Assembly: GCA_043738565.1 (NCBI GenBank)
Contig: JAYUGA010000015.1
Coordinates: forward strand, 1-18,969
Direction of reading: 5' to 3'
DNA: 18,969 nt
Origin: Stagnihabitans sp043738565
GTDB lineage: Bacteria; Pseudomonadota; Alphaproteobacteria; Rhodobacterales; Rhodobacteraceae
Part shown: positions 8,242 through 17,065 of the stretch, piece by piece
Numbering within the stretch: position 1 is the first letter of the stretch
Layout of the letters: each line of letters begins with the position of its first letter
Position numbers and translations under genes: made by a program
Notes under the pieces: model-generated
The model's database searches: none
What the model was told of the DNA's origin: nothing
The model's input: the letters and a program-made list of their open reading frames with translations, nothing else

Positions 8242-8568
8242 TCAGATCGAAGCGTTGATCCAGTTCGCCAGCGCCGCCTTGGGCGCGGCACCGACCTTGT
8301 TCGACACGACCTGACCGTTCTTGAACAGGAACAGCGACGGAATGCCGCGCACTCCCAGCAGCGCCGGGCTTTCCGGGTTTTCGTCAACGTTCACTTTGAC
8401 GATCTTGACCCGGCCCCCCATTTCGGCGGCAATCTCTTCCAAAGCCGGGCCGATCTGGCGGCATGGGCCGCACCATTCTGCCCAGAAATCGACGACAACC
8501 GGCACATCCGAATTGCGGACTTCAGCGTCAAAAGTGGCATCGGTCACGGCGACGGTGGCAGCGCCCAT
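8242..8568 (-). CDS. trxA: Thioredoxin
   Basis: A 108-residue cytoplasmic thioredoxin with the redox motif WCGPC at residues 32-36, the preceding VVVDFWAE strand, and the cis-proline loop GIPSL. Length is that of E. coli TrxA. It passes electrons from thioredoxin reductase to ribonucleotide reductase and other disulfide proteins. The ATG at 8568 is chosen because AGGAG lies seven bases upstream; the frame remains open to 8640 but that part overlaps addA and is not thioredoxin-like. It is the last gene of the long minus-strand cluster, 34 bases after addA, and is closed by a strong terminator. Confidence 0.97.
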   Translation of the reverse strand: MGAATVAVTDATFDAEVRNSDVPVVVDFWAEWCGPCRQIGPALEEIAAEMGGRVKIVKVNVDENPESPALLGVRGIPSLFLFKNGQVVSNKVGAAPKAALANWINASI

Positions 8569-8575
8569 GATGGTT

Positions 8576-8580
8576 CTCCT
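8576..8580 (-). promoter_or_regulatory. Ribosome binding site of trxA
   Basis: AGGAG on the minus strand, seven bases before the ATG at 8568. It decides between this start and the longer open frame that runs into addA. Confidence 0.7.
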
Positions 8581-8602
8581 AAGGATACGTTGGGGACTGA
8601 AG

Positions 8603-11600
8603 CTATGGTTCGAGGAGGGCAACGTCAAGGGGGCTGCCACTATCCCTTGCGGCGCGTTGCAGGGCTGCCCTCACGATATCGGCATCCAGCGGCATCAACT
8701 GTGCCCTGCGGGTCCACAGGATGGCGACCTCGATCTTCCGATCCGGATAGATTTGCGCCAGCATGCCGGCATAGGCCCCCATTTGCCGCAAGAGACCCTC
8801 GGGCACCTCCTTGGCACTGCGGGGAATCCGGTGGTTCGATTTGTAGTCCACCGCCAGAATCCGGTCCGCTTCAATCACCAGCCGGTCAAGCACGCCATAC
8901 AACCGCCGCCCCGCAAAATCCGCTGTCACCGGCACCTCTGCCAGTGAATTTGTGCCGAACAGTGACACAAGCTCAGGTGCCGTCAGCACCGCCCCCGCCT
9001 CGGCCAGCAGACTATCCCGCAGGCTTTCGGGCACCAGATGGGCAGCAAGTTCGGGCCAGGTCGCCGGATCCCGCGCGGCAAGATGTTCCAACAGCAGATG
9101 CAGCGCTGAACCACGAGCCTTGGCCGTATCTTCATCGCTGTCGTCGACTTCCCCCGGCAAAACCTTGGCCCCCCCCAAGGCCGAAGGCGAAAGCGGCTCT
9201 GACGGGCGCAAAGGCGCGGCGGCAGTTTCCAACATCCACCGCTCAGGCAGCAGTTCCGCCACAGCCAGCGCCGCCGCCCCACCCGCAAGCCCCGGCCAGG
9301 CCCCTGTCTCATGCCGCAACATATCGCCCAGCGGAGCCGCGCCCACCGCAGCCATCCCGTCGGACACCAGATTGTACCAGCAGTTCGGCTTGGCCGCAGT
9401 CCCCGCCCCGGCCACGATCAGCCAGGTCCGCGCCCGGGTCAGCGCCACATACAGCAGCCGCAGATTTTCTTCCGCCTCGCGCTCGGCTTTCTGCTGGCGC
9501 AGAGCCACAACCAGCGGCGGGCTGTCGTCTTTCTCGGTCTTCCACAGCGGGCTGCCATCATCGGCAAGGTAAATCTCGTCCCGGTCTTGCGGGGCGCGAT
9601 CCGCCGTGTCGGGCAGAATCACAATCTCGGATTCCAGCCCCTTGGCGCCATGCACCGTCATCACCCGGATCCGCTGCCCCGCCGAATCGGCCTGCCGCTT
9701 TACCTCGATCTCATCGGTTTCCAGCCAGACCAGAAAGCCGGTCAGACTGGGCACCTCGCCCCGCTCATAGGCCAAAGCCTGATTGAGCAATTCGTCGATC
9801 CCATCCGCCGCCTCGGCACCCAGCCGGGTGATCAGGCGACGGCGACCGTCATGCCGGGTCAGGGCGCGCTCGATCAGGTCATAGGGCCGCAGATAATCGG
9901 TCTGGTCGCGCAGATCGGTCAGATAGGCAAAGGTTTCCGGGTAGTGGTCGGCTTGGCCGCGCAATGCCTCCCACAAGTAACCAGGGCGACCCTGCGCCAG
10001 CGCATAAAGTTCGCGCTCGGTCCAGCCACACAACGGCGAGCGCAGCAAGGCGGCCAGCGACAGATCATCCTCTGGCGTGGCCAGGAACGACAGCAGCGCC
10101 GCCAGATCCTTGACCGCCAGCTCTGCCCCCAGCTTTAACCGGTCCGCCCCGGCAATCGGCAGGCTGCGCTGCTTGCAAGTCCGGATAATTTCGGAAAACA
10201 GGGTCGAACGCCGCTGAACCAGGATCAGAAAGTCGCCGGGATGCACCGGGCGCACCCCCGCACTGGTGACGATCTGCACGCCTTCGGCCAGCATCGAATC
10301 GATTCTACTTGCGATCTTTTCCGCCAGCCGCGCCGCATGATGGGCATTGCGGATCAGATCGACCGGGTCTTCAAAGTTCTCGTCCGGCACGTCCTGCTCC
10401 GGCACGATCAGCGGCCAAAGATCGACCCGCCCCGGCAAGCTGTTGCGAAAGGCCAGATGCGCCACATCCGGCCCCAAAGCCTGCGGAAAGCGGTCGCCAA
10501 ACGCCGCGTCCACCAGCGTCAGAATGGCCGGGGCGGACCGAAAGGAATATTCCAGTTTCAGGCTCTGAAACGCCTGATTTGCCGCCTCAAACTGCCCGCG
10601 AAACGCCTGATGCTTGTCATCAAAGGCGGCAACATCAGCCCCCTGAAACGAATAGATTGACTGTTTTTTGTCGCCCACCACGAACAGCGTCCGCCCACCC
10701 TTGCGCGTGCCCTCGCCCGCGCTGAACTCCTGCGTCAGCAGTTCGATCACCCGCCACTGATCCGGACTGGTATCCTGCGCCTCGTCCACCAGAACATGGT
10801 CAATCCCGCCATCCAGCCGGAACAAAACCCAAGCCGCAACCGACCGGTCCGACAGCAGCGCCTTGGCCCGGCTGATCAGATCGTCGAAATCAAGCCAGCC
10901 TCGCGCCGCCTTGCGCGCCGCATAGATCGGCAGAAAGGCCCCGGCAAATCGGTGCAGCGCTGCGGTCTTCCGGGTCGCCTGCAAAACCAGCCGCCGCTCC
11001 CGTGCTGCTTCCACCCGCCGCATGAGGTCGTCAAGATGGGGCATGATGCTGGACAGGCGACCTTGGCTGGCTTTGGTCGGAAACGAGCCTAACTTGGCGG
11101 CAAATGACACTTTTGCGCCGGAGCCGGTCAGCAATACGACTTCCAACCCTGCCAGCGCCTCAAGCCCCGGTTCGGCCAAATTTAAGCCGCTCAGCGCCCG
11201 AAACGCCTTGGCATCATTGGCCGAACCTTGTGCCAGCACCGCCAACACTTCCGCCATCCACTTTGCCTCACCGCCTAGAAACACGTCGCCCAGAATCCGC
11301 GCCACACTCTCGCCCTCGGGCAGTTCAAACAGCCGCGCGGCGTCCGGCCCAGCCACAAAACTGCCGCGCCGGGCCGCTACCTGTTCCATCAGTTTGGTGA
11401 AATCCTCGCCGGTATAGGCCAGCGCAATTTCCGTCATCACCTGCGGCGCAAGCCCTGCCGCCATCTCCTCGACAATTTCCTCGCGCAGCAGCCTGGCGGC
11501 ACGGTCGTCCAGCTCGCTGAACTGCGGCGAAACCGCGGCTTCCAGCGGAAACCGCCGTAACAGGGTCGCACAGAACGAATGGATCGTCTGAATCCGCAAC

Positions 11601-11950
11601 CCCCCCGGCGTCTCGATCGCGCGGGCAAACAGGCGACGGGCGCGGGAAAGATGGGCGGGGTCCAGGCGCGCCGTCTCACCCAACGCGGTCAGGTCTGCCA
11701 CTAGGGCCACATCGGGTTTCATCGCCCAGGCCCCAAGCGTCTGGAACAGCCGGTTCTGCATCTCGCTGGCGGCCGATTTGGTATAGGTCAGGCACAAAAT
11801 TCGCTGCGGCTCGACATCATGCAGCAACAACCGCGCCACCCGGTCGGTCAGAACCCGGGTCTTGCCCGACCCCGCGTTGGCCCAAAGCCAGGTCGAGGCG
11901 GCGGGATCCGCCGCCTGCACCTGCCGCTCACTGGCCGCATCCCGGCTCAT
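8603..11950 (-). CDS. addA: Double-strand break repair helicase-nuclease AddA (alphaproteobacterial type)
   Basis: A 1115-residue UvrD/Rep-like helicase with a C-terminal RecB-type nuclease. Helicase motifs: Walker A ANAGSGKT (24-31), motif Ia LTYTKSAASEM (54-64), Walker B LVDEAQD (387-393), motif GDKKQSIYSFQGAD (426-439), MTVHGAKGLES (764-774) and LLYVALTRAR (832-841). The nuclease domain shows His951 (SALHLLLEH), Asp1022 (GVLDRLV) and AVDYKSN with Asp1035 and Lys1037, so it should be active. With AddB it unwinds and resects DNA ends to load RecA in homologous recombination. The ATG at 11950 overlaps the addB stop as ATGA, so the two subunits are made together. It ends 34 bases before trxA. 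Confidence 0.96.
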   Translation of the reverse strand: MSRDAASERQVQAADPAASTWLWANAGSGKTRVLTDRVARLLLHDVEPQRILCLTYTKSAASEMQNRLFQTLGAWAMKPDVALVADLTALGETARLDPAHLSRARRLFARAIETPGGLRIQTIHSFCATLLRRFPLEAAVSPQFSELDDRAARLLREEIVEEMAAGLAPQVMTEIALAYTGEDFTKLMEQVAARRGSFVAGPDAARLFELPEGESVARILGDVFLGGEAKWMAEVLAVLAQGSANDAKAFRALSGLNLAEPGLEALAGLEVVLLTGSGAKVSFAAKLGSFPTKASQGRLSSIMPHLDDLMRRVEAARERRLVLQATRKTAALHRFAGAFLPIYAARKAARGWLDFDDLISRAKALLSDRSVAAWVLFRLDGGIDHVLVDEAQDTSPDQWRVIELLTQEFSAGEGTRKGGRTLFVVGDKKQSIYSFQGADVAAFDDKHQAFRGQFEAANQAFQSLKLEYSFRSAPAILTLVDAAFGDRFPQALGPDVAHLAFRNSLPGRVDLWPLIVPEQDVPDENFEDPVDLIRNAHHAARLAEKIASRIDSMLAEGVQIVTSAGVRPVHPGDFLILVQRRSTLFSEIIRTCKQRSLPIAGADRLKLGAELAVKDLAALLSFLATPEDDLSLAALLRSPLCGWTERELYALAQGRPGYLWEALRGQADHYPETFAYLTDLRDQTDYLRPYDLIERALTRHDGRRRLITRLGAEAADGIDELLNQALAYERGEVPSLTGFLVWLETDEIEVKRQADSAGQRIRVMTVHGAKGLESEIVILPDTADRAPQDRDEIYLADDGSPLWKTEKDDSPPLVVALRQQKAEREAEENLRLLYVALTRARTWLIVAGAGTAAKPNCWYNLVSDGMAAVGAAPLGDMLRHETGAWPGLAGGAAALAVAELLPERWMLETAAAPLRPSEPLSPSALGGAKVLPGEVDDSDEDTAKARGSALHLLLEHLAARDPATWPELAAHLVPESLRDSLLAEAGAVLTAPELVSLFGTNSLAEVPVTADFAGRRLYGVLDRLVIEADRILAVDYKSNHRIPRSAKEVPEGLLRQMGAYAGMLAQIYPDRKIEVAILWTRRAQLMPLDADIVRAALQRAARDSGSPLDVALLEP

Positions 11951-14895
11951 TCCTGCGACCCCACGTCAAAGCCGGTCGCATGGTCCGACATCTGCCATTC
12001 GCCAAAGCGCGACAGATGGTCATAGTCCAGCGGATAGCGCTGTTCAAAAATGGCGCGGCGGGCGGCGTAGCCGGTCGCTGGCTTGGCGTAATTCTGGATC
12101 AATTCCACGAACCGCCGCCAAAGTTCGTCCAGTTCGGCAGCGGCAATCTCGGTTTCCACGACCTTTTCGCCAGACCCAAGGCCAATATAACTGATCCGCG
12201 CCACCTCACGCGGCCCCAAACTGGCAAAACCACCCTTCTCCACCAGCGCTGCCGCCAGCAGCAACTGCTTGTCGAACAGCTTTTGCTGAATCCTGGTCGG
12301 TGGCGAGCCGGACTTATAGTCGATCAGATGCAGCCGCCCGTCCGCCAGCTCGTCGATGCGATCCGGCGTGCCAAAAAGGGTAAAATCAGCCTCTGACAGC
12401 CGAATAGAGCCGGTTCCTTCAATCATCAGCGCCGTGCCACCATGCTTGCTGTCCTGCCGCAGAAAGTGGTCGGCAGCACGTTCCAGCCGCGCCAGCCACA
12501 GCAGCCGGGCGGAGGGGAAGGGCGTATGTTCTGCCAAAACCCGGCCTGCAGTCTGCGTCAGCCGCAGCCGGGCGGCGACAAGCTCTTCGGTGGCAGGGCG
12601 TTCTTTAACAAACACCTCCAGTATCTCATGCAGCGCATTGCCCCGATCGCGTTGATCCGGCTTGGGCCGCAACGGGTCCAGCGGCTGAAGGTTCAGCATA
12701 TACCGGGCATAAATTGCGTAAGGATCGCGGATCAGCGTGGCAATCCGGGTCAGCGACAGCCTTTTCGGCCGATCCTTGACCGGAGGGCGCGGTGCCGGAC
12801 GCGGTGCCGGGCGCAGCCTCGGGTCGTCAAGCTGCGCGGGGCTGGCGCGTTCCAGCACCGCCGCCCGCTGCAACCAGACCTGCCCCCGCCCCCGCATCGC
12901 GGCCAGCGCCTCTGGCCCACCTTGCCCCGGCAACCCCGCCATCAGGTTGCACAGCCGGTTCAGCCAGCGCGACGGCACCGTTTCCGCTTCGGCATCGCGC
13001 AGCGACCGCGACAGGATCACGGTTTTGGCCGCCACCGCCTGTTGATAGTCATGCGCCGCCAGCCCGATCTGCCGTTCGGGCAGTAACAGACCCGCATCCT
13101 TGCGCATCTTGCGGTTCAGCCACGGGTCAGGATCAGCCGCAGCAGGCCAGATTCCGTCGGTCAAGCCGCCCAGAATGACCAGATCCGCCCGCATCTCCCG
13201 CGCCTCACGGTGGCCATAAAAGGCAATCAGCGGATGGCCGGTAAAGGCCTCTCGCACCTCGCCCTGCCGGATTTGCATCTCGAACAGGTCGCAATAGCCG
13301 GCGGGTGTCATTGCATCGCCAAAGGGTGCCTCGGCTTGCAACCCCTGCATCAGGTCCAGCGACGCCTCACCGTCGATGTTCAGCCACAGTTTGCCATGGC
13401 CAGCCGCATCCGTGCCACGCGCCAGCGCCTCTGCGACCCTGATATGGCGCAAAACGTGGTTTTGCAGACTATCCAGCGCGGGCACGGCCAACCTGTCCAG
13501 CACGTTCGCCAGACTTTCCGCCCAGTCCCGGATGCCCGCATCCTTGCGCTTTGCCGCCCAGTCCATCACGGCAGCCCCGGTCGGAAACGCCGGGCCTTTG
13601 CGGCGCAATTCAAGCTCCAACTCGCGGGTAAAGCGCAGATGCGCCCCCCGTGCATCGCCCGACCCGGCCAGCGGATGTTTCAGCAGCGTCAGCAAACCAT
13701 CCGCCGTCATGGTCCGGCCAAACTCGAAGGCAATATGCCGCAACAGCCGCCCCGGCGCGGACAAGGCCAGCGGCTGACCCGCCGAATCATCCGGCGCAAT
13801 CCGCCACAGGTCCAGCGCCGCCGCCACCCGCCGGGTCAGCCCGCGATCCGGGGTGATCAGTGCGGCGGGGGTGCCGCTTTCCACCGCCTGCCGCAAGATC
13901 AGCGCGATCGCCAGCGCCTCTTCCCGCGGGCTGGCGGCCTCGATCAGCGTCATGTCGCGCGTCGTGGGCAAAAGATCGGGCAACTCCGCGCCCTCGACCA
14001 GCCACTGATCCGTCACCGGAGCAGGCCGTAAAGACAGTGAAATCAATCGGTTGCGGTTGGCATCGGCAGGCTTTGTCATGCGCCAGGGCCGCAGGTCCGC
14101 GCGGGAGATTTTCAGCGCATCCATCAGCTTGCGAAAGCGGTATTGCGGGTGGTCCTCGGCGGTCAGCGCGTCATCCATCGCCTGCCAGACCGCGTCGGGC
14201 AAATCCGCGTCGAAGCCCGGCAGGACGACTGCCCCTTTGGCCAACCGCGCCGCCGCCTGCATCAGAATGGCGGTGGCCCCGCGCGACCCGGTGGAACCGG
14301 CGATGAGGATCGGGTCGGCTGGCGGATTTGCCTGCCATTCCGCCGCCAGCCGCAGCGCCGCCGCCCGCTGCCGCGCCGGCTCGTCGCCGGGGTCCGCCAT
14401 CAAAGACGCCACGATTTTCAGGAATTCCTTCGCCCGTGCCCAATGCGCCGAATGGCTCGAAACGTCCAGTTGCCCGACCGCTTCGGCAGAAACCCCCTCG
14501 CCCTGCATCTCGCCCAACAGGGTGGCAAGGCTGTCGGCAAGGTCGAACAGCGCCGAACGCGGTGCCAGATCGGGCTGCGCCTCCAAGAGCCGGGCGATCA
14601 GCCGCGCAAGGTCAAGCCGCCGGCGCAGGGGCGTGACCTTTGGCGTCAAATCCGCCAGCGGGTCCAGGCAGATCTCGGTCACGACCCGGATCTGCGGCAG
14701 AAATTGGGCGCCGCTGGCGGTGAAAACCTGCACGATCCGCCGCCGCATCCGCTGGCTGTTCACAAAAAGCCGCAGCCGCGCCATCTGCTCCGCTGGCCCC
14801 TCCGCCAGCCGGTCCTGCAAGCCGCGCACCAGTTCCGTGGCGAAATCGACGCCGGGCGGCAGGGTAAAGACATGCGGGGCAGCGGCGTCAAACAT
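11947..14895 (-). CDS. addB: Double-strand break repair nuclease AddB (alphaproteobacterial type)
   Basis: A 982-residue partner of AddA. The N-terminus MFDAAAPHVFTLPPGVDF and the segment LIAGSTGSRGATAILMQAA (from residue 197) are typical of the alphaproteobacterial family, which lacks the usual N-terminal Walker A motif. A RecB-type nuclease domain is at the end: ALHEILEVF, DRID at 845-848 and LIDYKSG with Asp859 and Lys861. The four cysteines that hold an iron-sulfur cluster in Firmicute AddB are absent; DPYAIYARY and RAIFEQRYPLDYDHLSRFG stand where they would be expected. The start at 14895 overlaps the preceding gene's stop by eight bases; an open frame to 15000 is rejected. A 12-bp tandem duplication near 12789 encodes an Ala-Pro-Arg-Pro linker before the nuclease domain. 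Confidence 0.94.
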   Translation of the reverse strand: MFDAAAPHVFTLPPGVDFATELVRGLQDRLAEGPAEQMARLRLFVNSQRMRRRIVQVFTASGAQFLPQIRVVTEICLDPLADLTPKVTPLRRRLDLARLIARLLEAQPDLAPRSALFDLADSLATLLGEMQGEGVSAEAVGQLDVSSHSAHWARAKEFLKIVASLMADPGDEPARQRAAALRLAAEWQANPPADPILIAGSTGSRGATAILMQAAARLAKGAVVLPGFDADLPDAVWQAMDDALTAEDHPQYRFRKLMDALKISRADLRPWRMTKPADANRNRLISLSLRPAPVTDQWLVEGAELPDLLPTTRDMTLIEAASPREEALAIALILRQAVESGTPAALITPDRGLTRRVAAALDLWRIAPDDSAGQPLALSAPGRLLRHIAFEFGRTMTADGLLTLLKHPLAGSGDARGAHLRFTRELELELRRKGPAFPTGAAVMDWAAKRKDAGIRDWAESLANVLDRLAVPALDSLQNHVLRHIRVAEALARGTDAAGHGKLWLNIDGEASLDLMQGLQAEAPFGDAMTPAGYCDLFEMQIRQGEVREAFTGHPLIAFYGHREAREMRADLVILGGLTDGIWPAAADPDPWLNRKMRKDAGLLLPERQIGLAAHDYQQAVAAKTVILSRSLRDAEAETVPSRWLNRLCNLMAGLPGQGGPEALAAMRGRGQVWLQRAAVLERASPAQLDDPRLRPAPRPAPRPPVKDRPKRLSLTRIATLIRDPYAIYARYMLNLQPLDPLRPKPDQRDRGNALHEILEVFVKERPATEELVAARLRLTQTAGRVLAEHTPFPSARLLWLARLERAADHFLRQDSKHGGTALMIEGTGSIRLSEADFTLFGTPDRIDELADGRLHLIDYKSGSPPTRIQQKLFDKQLLLAAALVEKGGFASLGPREVARISYIGLGSGEKVVETEIAAAELDELWRRFVELIQNYAKPATGYAARRAIFEQRYPLDYDHLSRFGEWQMSDHATGFDVGSQE
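12787..12810. repeat. 12-bp tandem duplication inside addB
   Basis: The ten-base unit GCGGTGCCGG occurs at 12789-12798 and 12801-12810. It encodes a repeated Ala-Pro-Arg-Pro in the linker of AddB before the nuclease domain. It keeps the frame and probably only lengthens the linker. Confidence 0.6.
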
Positions 14896-15586
14896 CGCCG
14901 GACTGTGCCAGCATCGCTTCGGCCAGCGCAATGCCCTCGGGGCGGCCGACGTCGCACCAGTCGCCATCATGGACCAAACCAAATGCACGACCCTCGGCAA
15001 TCAGCCGGTCCCAGATCAGGTTCAGCGAAAACGCCGTCTCAGGCACAGTTTGCAAACCGGCAGGGTCGAGAATCTGTGCCCCGACATAGATGTGGCCCGG
15101 CCTGCCTTCGGCCCGCACGATCCGCCCGTCATCGGCCAGAACAAAGTCGCCAGCCCCATCATGGCCACAGGCGCGGGCCGTCGGCACCAGCAGCAGCAGC
15201 GCAACCATCCGCCCGGCATCCCAGGCCTGGGCCAGTTCGGTCAGCGGGTTTGCGCCGGTCCAGACCGCGTCGGTGTTCAGCGTCATTACCGGCCCCGGTC
15301 CAAGCAGCGGCAAGGCTGCCCTAAGACCTCCACCGGTTTCCAGAATCGTCTCTAACTCCCAGGACAGAGCCACATTCCGCCCGACCAGATGCGCGGCAAT
15401 CTGGTCGCCAAGGTAGTGCAGATTGATCACGCGACGCGAAACGCTGGGCACTTGCGCCAGGTTCAGGGCATGGTCCAGCAGAGAGCGGCCAGCCACATTG
15501 ATCAGCGGTTTGGGCAGGTCATGGGTCAGGCTGCCCATGCGGGTGCCAAACCCTGCCGCAAACAGCATCAGCGGAAATTGCCGCAT
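14888..15586 (-). CDS. murU: MurNAc-1-phosphate uridylyltransferase-like nucleotidyltransferase (MurU)
   Basis: A 232-residue sugar-phosphate nucleotidyltransferase. The nucleotide-binding loop FAAGFGTRM is at 9-17 with DLPKPL (23-28), and the metal-binding Asp106 lies in LNTDAVW; ETGGGL at about 83-88 is also typical of the family. MurU turns MurNAc-1-phosphate and UTP into UDP-MurNAc, recycling cell-wall sugar past the MurA step. The gene directly upstream carries an AmgK-like kinase, which makes MurNAc-1-phosphate; this pairing, known from Pseudomonas, is the main reason for preferring MurU over other sugar nucleotidyltransferases. GAGG lies four bases before the ATG. It overlaps the upstream gene by 19 bases and addB by 8, so translation is coupled. 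Confidence 0.85.
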   Translation of the reverse strand: MRQFPLMLFAAGFGTRMGSLTHDLPKPLINVAGRSLLDHALNLAQVPSVSRRVINLHYLGDQIAAHLVGRNVALSWELETILETGGGLRAALPLLGPGPVMTLNTDAVWTGANPLTELAQAWDAGRMVALLLLVPTARACGHDGAGDFVLADDGRIVRAEGRPGHIYVGAQILDPAGLQTVPETAFSLNLIWDRLIAEGRAFGLVHDGDWCDVGRPEGIALAEAMLAQSGDV

Positions 15587-17025
15587 TGCGCCTCGATCCG
15601 TTGCAGGTTGGCGCGGTTTGGCGCGGGCAACAGGTCGGCGCAGATTTTGGCCAATGCCGCCAATTCAGGCCGCGCAAGATTGCGTTGCAACTGCGCCCAG
15701 ACTCTGGGGATCAGTGCGACATAGCGCGGCTTGCCATCGTAAAGACATTGCTTGGCGAAAATGCCAAGGATTCGCAGGGCGCGCTGGGCGGCAAGGGCGG
15801 CATAGGCGGGCCGGAAGGCGGCCTCTATGGTGCCATTGCCATCCAGAAAGCGGCGGATCATTGCCGCTTCGACATTCGCGGAAACATCCCGCCGGGCATC
15901 CTGCAGCAAGGACACCAGATCATAGCCGGGCTGACCCAGTTGGGCGAGTTGAAAATCCAGGAGGCCAACCTGGGCCAATCCCTGCCGTGCCGGTAGATAC
16001 ATCAGGTTTTCGGCGTGATAGTCCCGCAGAATCATCACTCGCGGCCCATCGGCCCAACGGGCGAGTGTGTCAGACAGCACCGTGGTGAAGTTGGCGGTGT
16101 CAGATTTTTCGCCCGTGATCGCAAAGCGATAGCAATCCAGCACCATCCCAGACGCCTCGGCCCAATCCAGCGCGGTCAGGTTGAGCAAGTCGGGGGCGGG
16201 CGGGTGGGACTGCAGGTGCAACAGGACGTCACTCGCGGCCTGATACAGGGTGGCCTCACAGGCTGGATCGGTCTCGGTCAACCGGGCGAAAATCCCATCG
16301 CCGAAATCCTCCAGCAGCAGGAAACCCTGGGAGAGATCCTCCGCCAGCACCTGGGGGGCAGAAAGGTCGATGCTGCGCAGATGCCGGGCCACTTTGGCGA
16401 AATCCGCCACGTCATCCGCCTGACCGGGCGGCGCATCCATCAGGATCGCGGTCCGTGCCCCCAGTCTCAGCCGCGCGTACCGCCGGGCAGAGGCATCGCC
16501 CGCCAGCGGTTTGCACAACGCATCGCCCCAGCCACTTTGCCCCAGAAAATCCCGGATCGCTTCACCCCGCCATTCGGAAACCAGCGTCGCCGCAAGCTCC
16601 GGCTTCGTGCCAAAATCAATCTCGGCGCTGCGGCCTTCGCCGGCATCCCTCAGCCGAATGCGGATCGCCCCCTTTGGCTGGTGGCTGCCCAGACGGTCCG
16701 GCCATTCGACCAAGCAGATGGCGCTGGCAAAAGCCTCGTCCAGACCCAGTTCGAGCACCTCATCGGGGTGGGTCAGCCGGTACAGATCGGCATGCCAGAT
16801 CTCGACATCGGCCGGATAGGTTTGCACCAGCGTGAAGGTCGGCGACGGCACATCCTCGGCCCGGCCAAGGCGGGTCTGGATCAGCACCCGGCAGAAATGG
16901 CTTTTCCCGGCACCAATCGGCCCGTCCAGCAAGACGGTGTCACCGGGCACCAGCAGGGCGGCAAAAGCGCGGGCCAGGCGGCTGGTGTCAGCTTCGGTGG
17001 CGAGATGAAGGGTCAGGGCATGCAT
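15568..17025 (-). CDS. tsaE: Fusion of TsaE (t6A tRNA modification ATPase) and AmgK-like sugar kinase
   Basis: A 485-residue two-domain protein. Residues 1-150 are TsaE: Walker A GPIGAGKS (35-42), the SPTFTLVQTY stretch (61-70), HADLYRL (78-84) and VEWPDRLG (106-113). TsaE is the ATPase that drives the TsaB-TsaD complex making t6A37 in tRNAs decoding ANN codons. Residues from about 155 to 485 are an aminoglycoside-phosphotransferase-fold kinase with catalytic RDYHAEN (Asp335, Asn340) and metal-binding LLDFQ (Asp357). It resembles AmgK, the anomeric kinase for MurNAc and GlcNAc, and is followed at once by a MurU-like gene. There is no stop or frameshift between the two parts. This fusion is, as far as I recall, common in Rhodobacterales and not unique to this genome. 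A 40-base gap separates it from the PAS gene. Confidence 0.92.
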   Translation of the reverse strand: MHALTLHLATEADTSRLARAFAALLVPGDTVLLDGPIGAGKSHFCRVLIQTRLGRAEDVPSPTFTLVQTYPADVEIWHADLYRLTHPDEVLELGLDEAFASAICLVEWPDRLGSHQPKGAIRIRLRDAGEGRSAEIDFGTKPELAATLVSEWRGEAIRDFLGQSGWGDALCKPLAGDASARRYARLRLGARTAILMDAPPGQADDVADFAKVARHLRSIDLSAPQVLAEDLSQGFLLLEDFGDGIFARLTETDPACEATLYQAASDVLLHLQSHPPAPDLLNLTALDWAEASGMVLDCYRFAITGEKSDTANFTTVLSDTLARWADGPRVMILRDYHAENLMYLPARQGLAQVGLLDFQLAQLGQPGYDLVSLLQDARRDVSANVEAAMIRRFLDGNGTIEAAFRPAYAALAAQRALRILGIFAKQCLYDGKPRYVALIPRVWAQLQRNLARPELAALAKICADLLPAPNRANLQRIEAQCGNFR

Positions 17026-17065
17026 CGCCCCTTTCTAGCGCCACGTCCCGCTGCTGCAAGCCGGA

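Noticed and set aside
8095..9786. 563-codon plus-strand open frame across trxA and addA
   Set aside because: Pro/Arg/Ser-rich composition and no recognisable motif; it lies opposite two certain genes and crosses the terminator.
14896..15000. 35-residue N-terminal extension of AddB
   Set aside because: It lies within the MurU-like gene and is not AddB-like; MFDAAAPHVF at 14895 fits the family start.
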